From Bacteroides faecis MAJ27 (GTDB lineage: Bacteria; Bacteroidota; Bacteroidia; Bacteroidales; Bacteroidaceae), in NCBI RefSeq assembly GCF_900106755.1, contig NZ_FNNN01000026.1:1-64000 (forward strand): 64,000 nt of DNA. Direction: 5' to 3'. Below the pieces are notes generated by a model that ran no database searches, was not told the DNA's origin, and saw nothing but the letters and a program-made list of their open reading frames with translations. The position numbers and the translations under genes were made by a program. Shown here in pieces: positions 44,857 through 52,136 of this stretch; within the stretch, counting starts at the first letter, position 1; each line of letters starts with the position of its first letter.

Positions 44857-46626
44857 CTATTTCTTATTATTTTCATCTGTAAATCCGTAAACTTCTGTTG
44901 AGTTCTCACCCAGCCATCCCGCTTTAGCATTGACGCCGGTCTGCACTTTGATGAAATCAATATGCGTAAGATTCGCCGATGATCCATCCAAATTTACAGC
45001 ATCCGATATCTTGAAATAATTACTGATAGACGAGGCATTGGGATTGTCTTTCGAAGGCATATCATCGCCTACATTGTCAGCATATCCCCATTCGAACGAC
45101 CGATTTTCCCAGAATCCCGGTCGAGACTCTACGGTTTTAGATTTTAACCGCGTTCCATACAATGTATAAGAATCTTCCTTAATCCAGAGCGGATAATAGT
45201 AAGCCTGAGGATGATATCCCCCGAGGTAATCTACCTCTCCTACATTTCCCTGGTTATCAGCCCACTGAGTTGCCATTTTTGCACCACCGGGACGATAATA
45301 AGTCACTGCATAATCCTGAATAGTACCGTTCTTTCCATATTCAGAACCTTTCAGTTCGTACCATTCGTCATCAGGCAGTTGGTTTCCGTTTACATCCTGC
45401 ATCACCCATACGATACCCGGCTCGGACGATCCTTCAAATGCGTTGCCTATGATAGAAAAGTCATAGCCGCCCTTATTTTCGATGCTATGGTCGAAACCTA
45501 CGACAATATAACCTCCCCAGCCACCGAGTGAAACATAGGAAGTGGTTGCCAGTCTATTTTCCGCATAGGCGATAGCTGCCTCCTGTGTAGATTCCGTCCC
45601 GGTATATCCGGCTGTATTCGTCTCATTCACGAATTGTCCGGGTGCCGGTATAAATTCATATACCTTATTACTATTCAACGAACAACCTTCCGTGTAAGGA
45701 CGCTTTTCGGATGCATCAATGCATGCAACCGGAATATCCAACGATATTTTATCCGTACCTGTCACGCTAATGTTGCGTGTGATCCGTTTCTGAGCAGCAC
45801 TGTTTCCGTAAGAAAGAGCAAAGGTCAGCGTATGTTCTCCCTTCGCTTCGGGTGTATATGCATACATCAGTGAATTGGCTCCACTGATAGGTTCTCCATC
45901 CAGACTCCATTGATAATTGGCGACAGACGATATGTTAACATACGGTCGGAGATAAAGAGTACGCCCCAAAGCAACTGTTTTTACGAGGTTTTCTGTATAA
46001 AATGACGGAGCAACAATGGTTGCATCAGCCGATAATTTGTCTACTACATTGACCACTACTTCTTTCGAAGTATCGCCATCTTCATTTTTCGCATAAAGTA
46101 CTAGTTTATAGGAGCCTAACTCCTGCTCGTTGAAAGTATATTCGGCAGTTGTACCTACTTCTTTCCCGTTCAGAGTCCACCGGAATATCGCTCCTTCCGC
46201 ATTCTGAATGTCCGGTGTTATTTTGTGTTCGCGGCCGGCAAGCACATTCAGCCCACCGGTCGGAACAACTAATGAGATAACCGGCGGAGCGAGTTCATTC
46301 ACTTCCATACGGATTTCTTCTTCGGAACTACCTTTGGGGGTATCCACCCGGATAGTCACATAATATGAACCAGATTGATTGAAAGTATAAGTCAATGAAG
46401 GGCTATCCGAAATAATCCGACCGTTATACTTCCATGAATAAACCGCAAAGTCAACATTTGAATAAGTAGGATTTACCTTGACTTCTTTTCCCACCTTAAC
46501 AACGTAAACACCCGTTTCGCTGTCGAGCTCAATAAGAGGATTTTCATTTTCCTGCGTTATAACATCGTCTTTATTACAAGAAATGACAAGCGCTAATAAT
46601 AGAGGGAGCAATAAATACTTTCTCAC
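44857..46626 (-). CDS. PKD/Ig-repeat surface lipoprotein in the B12 operon
   Basis: A 589-residue lipoprotein, C17 followed by NKDD. Three PKD-like Ig domains fill about residues 35-285 (VKVNPTYSNVDFAVYSWKYNGRIISDSPSLTYTF is the pattern of each). The C-terminal half (about 300-589) is a separate globular domain with VSLGGWGGYIVVGFDHSIENKGGYDFSIIGNAF and PGIVWVMQDVNGNQLPDDEWYELKGSEYG, shared by other Bacteroides cell-surface proteins. It follows the DUF4465 gene by 27 bp. Its role is unknown; the operon suggests corrinoid capture or a host or partner contact. Confidence 0.85.
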   Translation of the reverse strand: MRKYLLLPLLLALVISCNKDDVITQENENPLIELDSETGVYVVKVGKEVKVNPTYSNVDFAVYSWKYNGRIISDSPSLTYTFNQSGSYYVTIRVDTPKGSSEEEIRMEVNELAPPVISLVVPTGGLNVLAGREHKITPDIQNAEGAIFRWTLNGKEVGTTAEYTFNEQELGSYKLVLYAKNEDGDTSKEVVVNVVDKLSADATIVAPSFYTENLVKTVALGRTLYLRPYVNISSVANYQWSLDGEPISGANSLMYAYTPEAKGEHTLTFALSYGNSAAQKRITRNISVTGTDKISLDIPVACIDASEKRPYTEGCSLNSNKVYEFIPAPGQFVNETNTAGYTGTESTQEAAIAYAENRLATTSYVSLGGWGGYIVVGFDHSIENKGGYDFSIIGNAFEGSSEPGIVWVMQDVNGNQLPDDEWYELKGSEYGKNGTIQDYAVTYYRPGGAKMATQWADNQGNVGEVDYLGGYHPQAYYYPLWIKEDSYTLYGTRLKSKTVESRPGFWENRSFEWGYADNVGDDMPSKDNPNASSISNYFKISDAVNLDGSSANLTHIDFIKVQTGVNAKAGWLGENSTEVYGFTDENNKK

Positions 46627-46653
46627 AACTGATTTTATTTAAAGATTTCAAAA

Positions 46654-47631
46654 TTACAATGAAATGGAAAGGTTATCTAACGCACAGTATGCCGGTGTGT
46701 TCAATCCGTAATCACTCTTGTCACTACCGACAAAATTAACGACAACCATATGAACACCCGTTCCGAGATCTGTCAGGTCAACCTGATTCCAGCCGGTCCG
46801 AATTTCGCCGTGTAAGCCTGACTCTTCTTCTTTACTCTTATCGAAATTGGCAAGATAATAAGTGACTTTACCCGTAGGAGCCACAGAAGTATCGGACGAT
46901 GCGAAGCCGATGAATTCAACCTTGAACCAACCTTCCTGCTCTTCGAGTGATTTGCCACCAGTAGTAAATGAATTACCATCCCGCATGACAATTTGCGAAT
47001 AAGTCGTATTGCAGACATATACACTGTTGAAAGTTCCTGTTTTTACTGTTCCCTCAACCGGTGTTCCTTCTTCCACAACTGTATAGCCGGTAGCATCTGT
47101 CAGATAGATCTTTGCGCATTTGTCATAGGTAGAAAGCGGATCATTGTAAAAATCGCTATATCCGTAGGCTACAACGAACTTATCATTATCTACACCAGCT
47201 ATTCCTCCGTTATATACGCTACACTGATTCAAATAGGTACCGTCAGTAATATCCGTATAATCCGAAACAGCCAAGCCGCCATTCCAATAGTCATATTGCC
47301 ACGGGCGGGGTTCTTCTCCCCATTCTTGTTCGAGATAATTAACAGGAAACTGTACATACGTTCCACTGTTGCCTAATTGTACCTTGTAGCCTTCAGTGAT
47401 TTGCCCCGCACCTCCGGTATAAAGATTAGCACCGTATTTATCCGAAGCGGTATAAGCTGCGGGTACATTAGCAAAATCAATAACATACGGATCGGTAGTA
47501 ACCGAACGTGTTACAGCACCTGTAGAATCCACCGGGGATACGAGAAAATCATCTTCTGCATTACAACTGGCAAACAACACTGTTGCCATCAATAAGACAG
47601 CACCCATCAAGAAATTCAAATTCTTTTTCAT
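46654..47631 (-). CDS. btuH: DUF4465 lipoprotein, BtuH-like corrinoid-binding protein
   Basis: A 325-residue lipoprotein, C23 followed by NAEDD. The DUF4465 jelly-roll-like domain covers about residues 60-325 (FVVAYGYSDFYNDPLSTYD; GWFKVEFIGFAS; VTYYLANFD; VDLTDLGTGVHMVVVNFVGSD; YCALDNLSISL). BtuH proteins of Bacteroides belong to this family and bind vitamin B12 at the cell surface. It is first in the operon, directly downstream of a cobalamin riboswitch and a terminator hairpin, which supports the assignment. The exact paralogue number is not determined. Confidence 0.85.
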   Translation of the reverse strand: MKKNLNFLMGAVLLMATVLFASCNAEDDFLVSPVDSTGAVTRSVTTDPYVIDFANVPAAYTASDKYGANLYTGGAGQITEGYKVQLGNSGTYVQFPVNYLEQEWGEEPRPWQYDYWNGGLAVSDYTDITDGTYLNQCSVYNGGIAGVDNDKFVVAYGYSDFYNDPLSTYDKCAKIYLTDATGYTVVEEGTPVEGTVKTGTFNSVYVCNTTYSQIVMRDGNSFTTGGKSLEEQEGWFKVEFIGFASSDTSVAPTGKVTYYLANFDKSKEEESGLHGEIRTGWNQVDLTDLGTGVHMVVVNFVGSDKSDYGLNTPAYCALDNLSISL

Positions 47632-47679
47632 AACTCATTCATTTAAATGAATAATATGTTAACTCTCACAAAAAAAAAT

Positions 47680-47708
47680 CCCGTTTGTGTAAGAGTTACA
47701 CAAACGGG
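47680..47708 (-). terminator. riboswitch-linked terminator (operon 1)
   Basis: CCCGTTTGTGTAA (47680-47692) pairs perfectly with TTACACAAACGGG (47696-47708) around a 3-base loop. On the minus strand it is followed by about eight T. It lies between the aptamer and the btuH ATG, and its left-arm sequence is nearly the same as that of the terminator after the riboswitch at 55 kb. It is the likely expression platform. Confidence 0.85.
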
Positions 47709-47759
47709 GCTATATGAGGTACCAAATATGAATGACTTCGTATCTGACCACAACCTGAT

Positions 47760-47945
47760 CTCAATCCCGCAGGTGTAAATCTATCCTAGTTATGGCAGGT
47801 CTTCTGACTCGTCCCAATTATCGCGCCTTCCCAGTGTCTACACCAGTGGCAAAAATACGATAATCATTAAGGGGGACTTACAGCAGCGGGTACTGTTCCG
47901 GATTCTCACCGGATTCCCTTTTCATCCTGAACGAAATAATCTTTT
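47760..47945 (-). ncRNA. cobalamin riboswitch upstream of the surface uptake operon
   Basis: On the minus strand the core elements appear in order: an AGGGAA/CCGGTGAGAATCCGGAAC segment, the CCGCTGCTGTAAG block, GCCACTGG and GGGAAGGC arms, and the B12 box GAGTCAGAAGACCTGCC (47792-47808). TTTACACCTGCGGG downstream is the expected kissing-loop partner. It would reduce expression of the surface lipoproteins, BtuG and BtuB when cobalamin is present. Boundaries are approximate. Confidence 0.92.
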
Positions 47946-47963
47946 CAGGAACCATTACATTTG

Positions 47964-47971
47964 CAAAGATA
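47964..47971 (-). promoter_or_regulatory. -7 promoter box (TATCTTTG) for the riboswitch-led operon
   Basis: The minus strand reads TATCTTTG, about 20 bases before the aptamer. No TTTG is seen at the -33 position; the region upstream is A-rich. Confidence 0.55.
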
Positions 47972-48085
47972 AATCTTTTTTTTATGTTTTATCTTTTTTG
48001 CCGTTTATTTAACGCCTTAATCTTCCATTTTTTCGACTGAACGCCAGTTTGAATGAAGAACTATTGAAATGATGAATGAAGAATA

Positions 48086-48215
48086 GTTCCAAGATCAGTT
48101 CCAACCGTTGAAACACTTTGTTTCATGCCTTGAAACAATGTGTTCCAAGTAATGAAACAAAGTGTTTCATACGGTGAAACAAAGTGTTTCAAGCGCTTGA
48201 AACTTTCTGAAACAC
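48086..48215. repeat. array of TGAAACAAAGTGTTTCA-type words
   Basis: TGAAAC/GTTTCA words alternate in direction about ten times, often as the pair TGAAACAAAGTGTTTCA or its flip, separated by 4-6 variable bases; GTTCCA is a variant. No gene overlaps. The design resembles the arrays at 10071 and 28549 with a different word. It lies in the 1-kb gap between the B12 riboswitch and btuF. Confidence 0.7.
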
Positions 48216-48311
48216 CTATCCATTTGATTAACTTGACCATAGCTACAATTTCGCTTAACCTGTTCTTTCAGTAAGTACTAAATCATTTTTCAGTCAAGAA
48301 TACATGAGTCA

Positions 48312-48393
48312 TCAGCTATTAACACCTGATTTCTCAACTATTAACGACTGACATGTCAATCATTAATAACTGACACAACAGGCGTTAACACCC
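48312..48393. repeat. array of ATTAACGACTGA-type words
   Basis: CTATTAACACCTGA, CTATTAACGACTGAC, CATTAATAACTGAC and GGCGTTAACACC recur at short spacing, with a TGACATGTCA palindrome between two of them. It lies about 100 bp after the preceding array and is a second word type in the same gap. Confidence 0.6.
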
Positions 48394-48440
48394 TGCAAAT
48401 CAAACAATAACATTAAGAAAAGCACATATTGCAAGGCGAT

Positions 48441-48474
48441 GCAGAGTGAGAGCAACAGCTTGCTCCCACTCTGC
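48441..48474. repeat. strong isolated hairpin GCAGAGTGAGAGCAA
   Basis: GCAGAGTGAGAGCAA (48441-48455) pairs with TTGCTCCCACTCTGC (48460-48474) with one mismatch and a CAGC loop. No T-run follows on either strand, so it is not a typical terminator. A related fragment (GGCAGAAAGTGAGAGC) lies about 80 bp further on. Confidence 0.7.
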
Positions 48475-48680
48475 CACCACAGTTGCTACCATAGCTGAAA
48501 CGCCGATGAACAAAGCGATACAGGCAGAAAGTGAGAGCATGGGAGCAAAACCTATGTTTAATTCACTTGGAGAGGAAGCCTAAAACTAATTTAATAGAGA
48601 CTTAATAATGACATATTAGAAAACAATTAATATATTTGCATCACATGTTCACAAGACAGTTACAACTAAATGTAAACAAA

Positions 48681-49817
48681 ATGATAAAACAATCCATCTC
48701 CGCTTTCATACTGGCTTCCTTGCTATTACTGGTAAGTTGCGTATCAAACAAGAAGACTTCTCTCGAAGCATTCAATCAGGATATATATACACCGGAATAT
48801 GCTTCCGGATTTAAAATATTGGGTGCAGACAACGTTCAAAGCACCCTGATACAAGTATTCAACCCGTGGCAGGGAGCCAAAGATGTAGAAATGTCTTACT
48901 TCATATCACGAAATGGCGAACAGGCACCCGCCGGATTCACAGGTCCCACCATTCCTGCCGGAGCAAAACAGATTGTATGTATGTCTTCTTCCTACATCGC
49001 CATGCTCGACGCGCTGGGACAGGCAGACCGAATTGTAGCCGTATCGGGCATCGACTACGTATCCAATCCGTATATCATTGCGCACAAAGACTCCATTAAA
49101 GACATGGGTCCGGAAATGAATTATGAACTATTGCTGGGCCTGAAACCCGACGTTGTATTGCTATACGGCATCGGAGACGCACAAACCGCTGTAACGGACA
49201 AACTGAAAGAACTCTCTATACCTTATATGTATGTAGGCGAATATCTGGAAGAATCACCGCTCGGCAAAGCCGAATGGATGGTTGCTCTGTCCGAACTGAC
49301 GGACAGCCGTGAAAAAGGAATCGAAATATTCAGCGAAATTCCGAAACGCTATCAGACATTGAAAGACCTTACGGCATCGGTAGAGCAGCGCCCTACCGTA
49401 ATGTTCAATACCCCCTGGAACGATAGCTGGATAATGCCTTCCACCAAAAGCTATATGGCACAACTGGTAAACGACGCGGGAGCAGACTATATATATAAGG
49501 AGAACACTTCCAACAGCTCCGCCCCCATCGGACTGGAAACTGCCTACGGACTGATACAAAAAGCTGACTACTGGATTAATGTCGGCATGGCTTCTACACT
49601 GGATGAACTGAAAGCCGTCAATCCTAAATTCACTGATGCGAAATCCGTTCGCGAAAAGACTGCATACAACAACAATCTGCGACTGACCGCTACCGGTGGT
49701 AACGAGTACTGGGAATCGGCAGTAGTACGTCCCGACATAGTACTGCGCGATCTGATTCATATTTTCCACCCTGAACTTGTATCCGACTCACTCTATTACT
49801 ACAGGCATCTGGAATGA
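48681..49817 (+). CDS. btuF: cobalamin ABC transporter substrate-binding lipoprotein
   Basis: A 378-residue lipoprotein, C20 (LLVSCVSNKK). The ATG at 48681 was chosen because it gives a normal lipoprotein signal; longer frames starting at 48636 run into a TATATTTG promoter box (48631-48638). After a 70-residue beta-rich extension, residues about 90-370 form a class III binding fold: IVCMSSSYIAMLDALGQADRIVAVSG, LKPDVVLLYG and DYWINVGMAS. It is most like B12/iron-siderophore binders; B12 is inferred from btuCD and the surrounding cluster. Its stop overlaps btuC by 4 bp. Confidence 0.86.
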   Translation: MIKQSISAFILASLLLLVSCVSNKKTSLEAFNQDIYTPEYASGFKILGADNVQSTLIQVFNPWQGAKDVEMSYFISRNGEQAPAGFTGPTIPAGAKQIVCMSSSYIAMLDALGQADRIVAVSGIDYVSNPYIIAHKDSIKDMGPEMNYELLLGLKPDVVLLYGIGDAQTAVTDKLKELSIPYMYVGEYLEESPLGKAEWMVALSELTDSREKGIEIFSEIPKRYQTLKDLTASVEQRPTVMFNTPWNDSWIMPSTKSYMAQLVNDAGADYIYKENTSNSSAPIGLETAYGLIQKADYWINVGMASTLDELKAVNPKFTDAKSVREKTAYNNNLRLTATGGNEYWESAVVRPDIVLRDLIHIFHPELVSDSLYYYRHLE

Positions 49818-50830
49818 AACAGCCCCACAAACGTACCGCCCTCTTATTCATTACGCTAAGTATGGTTGCCGTACTATTATTACTGATAGATATGGCAACC
49901 GGAGATACGTATATCCCCATCTCTAAAGTATGGGCTGTACTCACCGGAGGCGAATGCGACGAAATGACACGCAACATTCTCCTTTCCATCCGGTTTATAC
50001 GGGTAGTGGTAGCGGCACTGATAGGTGTGGCGCTCTCCGTTAGCGGTCTGCAGATGCAAACGGTATTCCAGAATCCATTGGCGGACCCTTACCTGCTGGG
50101 AGTTAGCTCCGGTGCAGGATTGGGAGTAGCACTCTTTATACTAGGAGCTCCGCTGCTCGGATGGACGGAGTTTCCGGTCCTTCAATCGCTGGGTATCGTC
50201 GGCTCGGGCTGGGTAGGAACAGCTGCCATTTTATTGGGAGTAGCCATTGTCAGCCGGAAAGTAAAAAATATTCTCGGTGTACTGATTATGGGGGTCATGA
50301 TCGGATATGTGGCAGGTGCCATCATCCAGATACTGCAATACCTGAGTTCTGCCGAACAACTGAAAATGTTCACGCTCTGGTCAATGGGATCATTAAGCCA
50401 CATTACAGCCACTCAACTAGGAATTATGATTCCGATGCTGTGCCTGGGGCTGCTGATTTCCGTAGCCTGCATCAAACCACTAAATCTGCTGTTACTCGGC
50501 GAGAACTATGCGCAGACCATGGGAATGAATATCAAGCGCTCGCGTACCTTTATTTTCATATCCACCGCACTGCTCACAGGAACGGTCACCGCCTTCTGTG
50601 GCCCTGTCGGTTTCATCGGACTGGCTGTTCCGCACGTCACCCGGTTACTGTTTAACAATGCCGACCACCGAATACTCGTCCCCGGCACCATGCTGACCGG
50701 ATTCATCAGTATGCTTCTCTGCGACATCATCGCCAAGAAGTTTCTGCTTCCGGTCAACTGTATCACTGCCCTGCTGGGTGTTCCGGTTATTTTATGGGTA
50801 ATAGCTAAAAACTTGCGTATAATCAAATGA
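49814..50830 (+). CDS. btuC: cobalamin ABC transporter permease
   Basis: A 338-residue FecCD/BtuC-type permease with about ten membrane segments. Family motifs are RFIRVVVAALIGVALSVSGLQMQTVFQNPLADPYLLGVSSGAGLG and GPVGFIGLAVPHVTRLL, the latter containing the coupling helix that contacts the ATPase. It starts in an ATGA overlap with btuF and overlaps btuD likewise, so the three are translationally coupled. It moves B12 across the inner membrane. A siderophore substrate is the main alternative. Confidence 0.9.
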   Translation: MKQPHKRTALLFITLSMVAVLLLLIDMATGDTYIPISKVWAVLTGGECDEMTRNILLSIRFIRVVVAALIGVALSVSGLQMQTVFQNPLADPYLLGVSSGAGLGVALFILGAPLLGWTEFPVLQSLGIVGSGWVGTAAILLGVAIVSRKVKNILGVLIMGVMIGYVAGAIIQILQYLSSAEQLKMFTLWSMGSLSHITATQLGIMIPMLCLGLLISVACIKPLNLLLLGENYAQTMGMNIKRSRTFIFISTALLTGTVTAFCGPVGFIGLAVPHVTRLLFNNADHRILVPGTMLTGFISMLLCDIIAKKFLLPVNCITALLGVPVILWVIAKNLRIIK

Positions 50831-51588
50831 TCGAGCTTAAAGAACTGACACTAGGATACGGACAGCGTACGCTGTTGAAAACGGTAAACGCCCGGATCAC
50901 AGGCGGACAACTCGCTGCACTGCTGGGACGCAACGGAACAGGAAAGAGCACCCTGCTCCGTGCCATGATGGGACTGGAAAAGCCTCAATCGGGAGAAATC
51001 ATCCTGCAAGGAAAGAATATAACCTCCTTGAAACCGGAAAAGCTGGCACGAAACATCAGCTTTGTAACCACCGATAAAGTACGCATCGCCAATCTGCGTT
51101 GCAAAGACGTAGTAGCATTGGGCCGTGCCCCCTACACCAACTGGATCGGACAGTTACAACCGGAAGACCAAAGCCGGGTGGACAATGCCATGCGACTGGT
51201 CGGCATGACCGACTACGCAGAAAAGACAATGGATAAAATGTCCGACGGCGAGTGCCAACGAATCATGATAGCGCGTGCCCTCGCACAGGATACCCCCGTC
51301 ATCCTGCTTGACGAACCAACCGCTTTTCTGGACCTGCCCAACCGCTACGAACTCTGCCTGCTCCTGAAAAGACTGGCACAGGAAGAAGGCAAATGCATCC
51401 TGTTCTCCACACACGACCTCGATATCGCCCTATCACTTTGCGACTCTATCATGCTAATTGATAATCCGCAATTATATACCCTTTCCACCTCTGAAATGAT
51501 AGCCAGCGGCCACATAGAAAGACTATTCCGTAACGAATCAATTACGTTTGACGCAAAAGAAATGCGGGTGCGTATCAAACAGGAATGA
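50827..51588 (+). CDS. btuD: cobalamin ABC transporter ATPase
   Basis: A 253-residue ABC ATPase. Walker A is GRNGTGKST, the signature is MSDGECQRIMIARAL (MSDGE rather than LSGGQ, common in this family), Walker B is PVILLDEPTAFLDL and the switch histidine is in FSTHDLDIAL. It powers BtuC. It ends about 50 bp before a second cobalamin riboswitch promoter, so transcription of btuFCD probably stops or runs into that leader. Confidence 0.92.
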   Translation: MIELKELTLGYGQRTLLKTVNARITGGQLAALLGRNGTGKSTLLRAMMGLEKPQSGEIILQGKNITSLKPEKLARNISFVTTDKVRIANLRCKDVVALGRAPYTNWIGQLQPEDQSRVDNAMRLVGMTDYAEKTMDKMSDGECQRIMIARALAQDTPVILLDEPTAFLDLPNRYELCLLLKRLAQEEGKCILFSTHDLDIALSLCDSIMLIDNPQLYTLSTSEMIASGHIERLFRNESITFDAKEMRVRIKQE

Positions 51589-51639
51589 CCCCACATGAAA
51601 TAAATACATGCTATCCATCTGGTTTCTCCATAAATTCCT

Positions 51640-51647
51640 TATCTTTG
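51640..51647 (+). promoter_or_regulatory. -7 promoter box (TATCTTTG) for the second riboswitch
   Basis: TATCTTTG lies 52 bp after btuD and just before the aptamer. No TTTG is seen at the usual -33 distance. Confidence 0.55.
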
Positions 51648-51654
51648 CCCGTGA

Positions 51655-51885
51655 ATTGGTTTCAGATAGCCATATCAACTGTCTGAATTAAAAGGGAACC
51701 GGGTGGAAATCCCGGACAGTCCCGCTGCTGTGAAGCTTCGTTCAACTTCTTGATAATTACTTTAGCCACTGACTTGTTATGATAATGCCAAGTTGGGAAG
51801 GCATCAGGGAGGAAGTCAGTCAGAAGACCTGCCATTCAGTATCTTGACAACTGTTTTTACTCGTGGGATAGAAAGACAGTAATAA
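51655..51885 (+). ncRNA. cobalamin riboswitch upstream of the 33-codon frame and second transporter
   Basis: Core elements in order: AAAGGGAACCGGGTGGAAATCC, the CCGCTGCTGTGAAG block, GGGAAGGC, and the B12 box GTCAGAAGACCTGCC near 51818-51832. It is oriented towards the small frame at 51902 and the AspT/YidE-type gene at 52137. The peripheral part between core arms is longer than in the first riboswitch. Boundaries are approximate. Confidence 0.9.
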
Positions 51886-51901
51886 TGTAAACAAACCGTT
51901 T

Positions 51902-52003
51902 ATGGAAAAACAATATGCAAAGCAAATTGCTGACATCATTAATATCAGCAAAAATAGAGACTATGTTCCGCCCGACATCAACGGAAGAAATTTAAGTGAA
52001 TGA
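51902..52003 (+). CDS. 33-codon frame after the second riboswitch
   Basis: An ATG frame of 33 codons ending in TGA at 52001-52003, starting about 17 bp after the aptamer. The peptide begins MEKQYAKQIADIINISKN and contains DYVPPDING. Its residue composition looks protein-like, not random. I recognise no family. It could be a small protein regulated by B12, a leader peptide, or the preserved start of a lost gene. A terminator follows at 52062-52098. Confidence 0.45.
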   Translation: MEKQYAKQIADIINISKNRDYVPPDINGRNLSE

Positions 52004-52061
52004 TTCTCTCTATTACAAATAACTAAAGAAACGGCTCAAAGTCGTCATACTCAATGTGTGC

Positions 52062-52098
52062 GTATCCCTGTAGAAGTGATTTCTCCGGGGATACTTTT
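52062..52098 (+). terminator. terminator before the second AspT/YidE-type transporter
   Basis: GTATCCC (52062-52068) pairs with GGGATAC (52088-52094), with an inner AGAA/TTCT stem, followed by TTTT. It is about 180 bases after the aptamer, so it may end a short B12-regulated transcript or control readthrough into the transporter gene. Confidence 0.7.
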
Positions 52099-52136
52099 AA
52101 CACTACAAAATATCATGATATAATATAAAAATCAAA

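Noticed and set aside
48636..48680. Upstream start for btuF at a TTG (48636) or ATG (48645)
   Set aside because: The TTG is part of the TATATTTG promoter box and the added residues spoil an otherwise normal lipoprotein signal.
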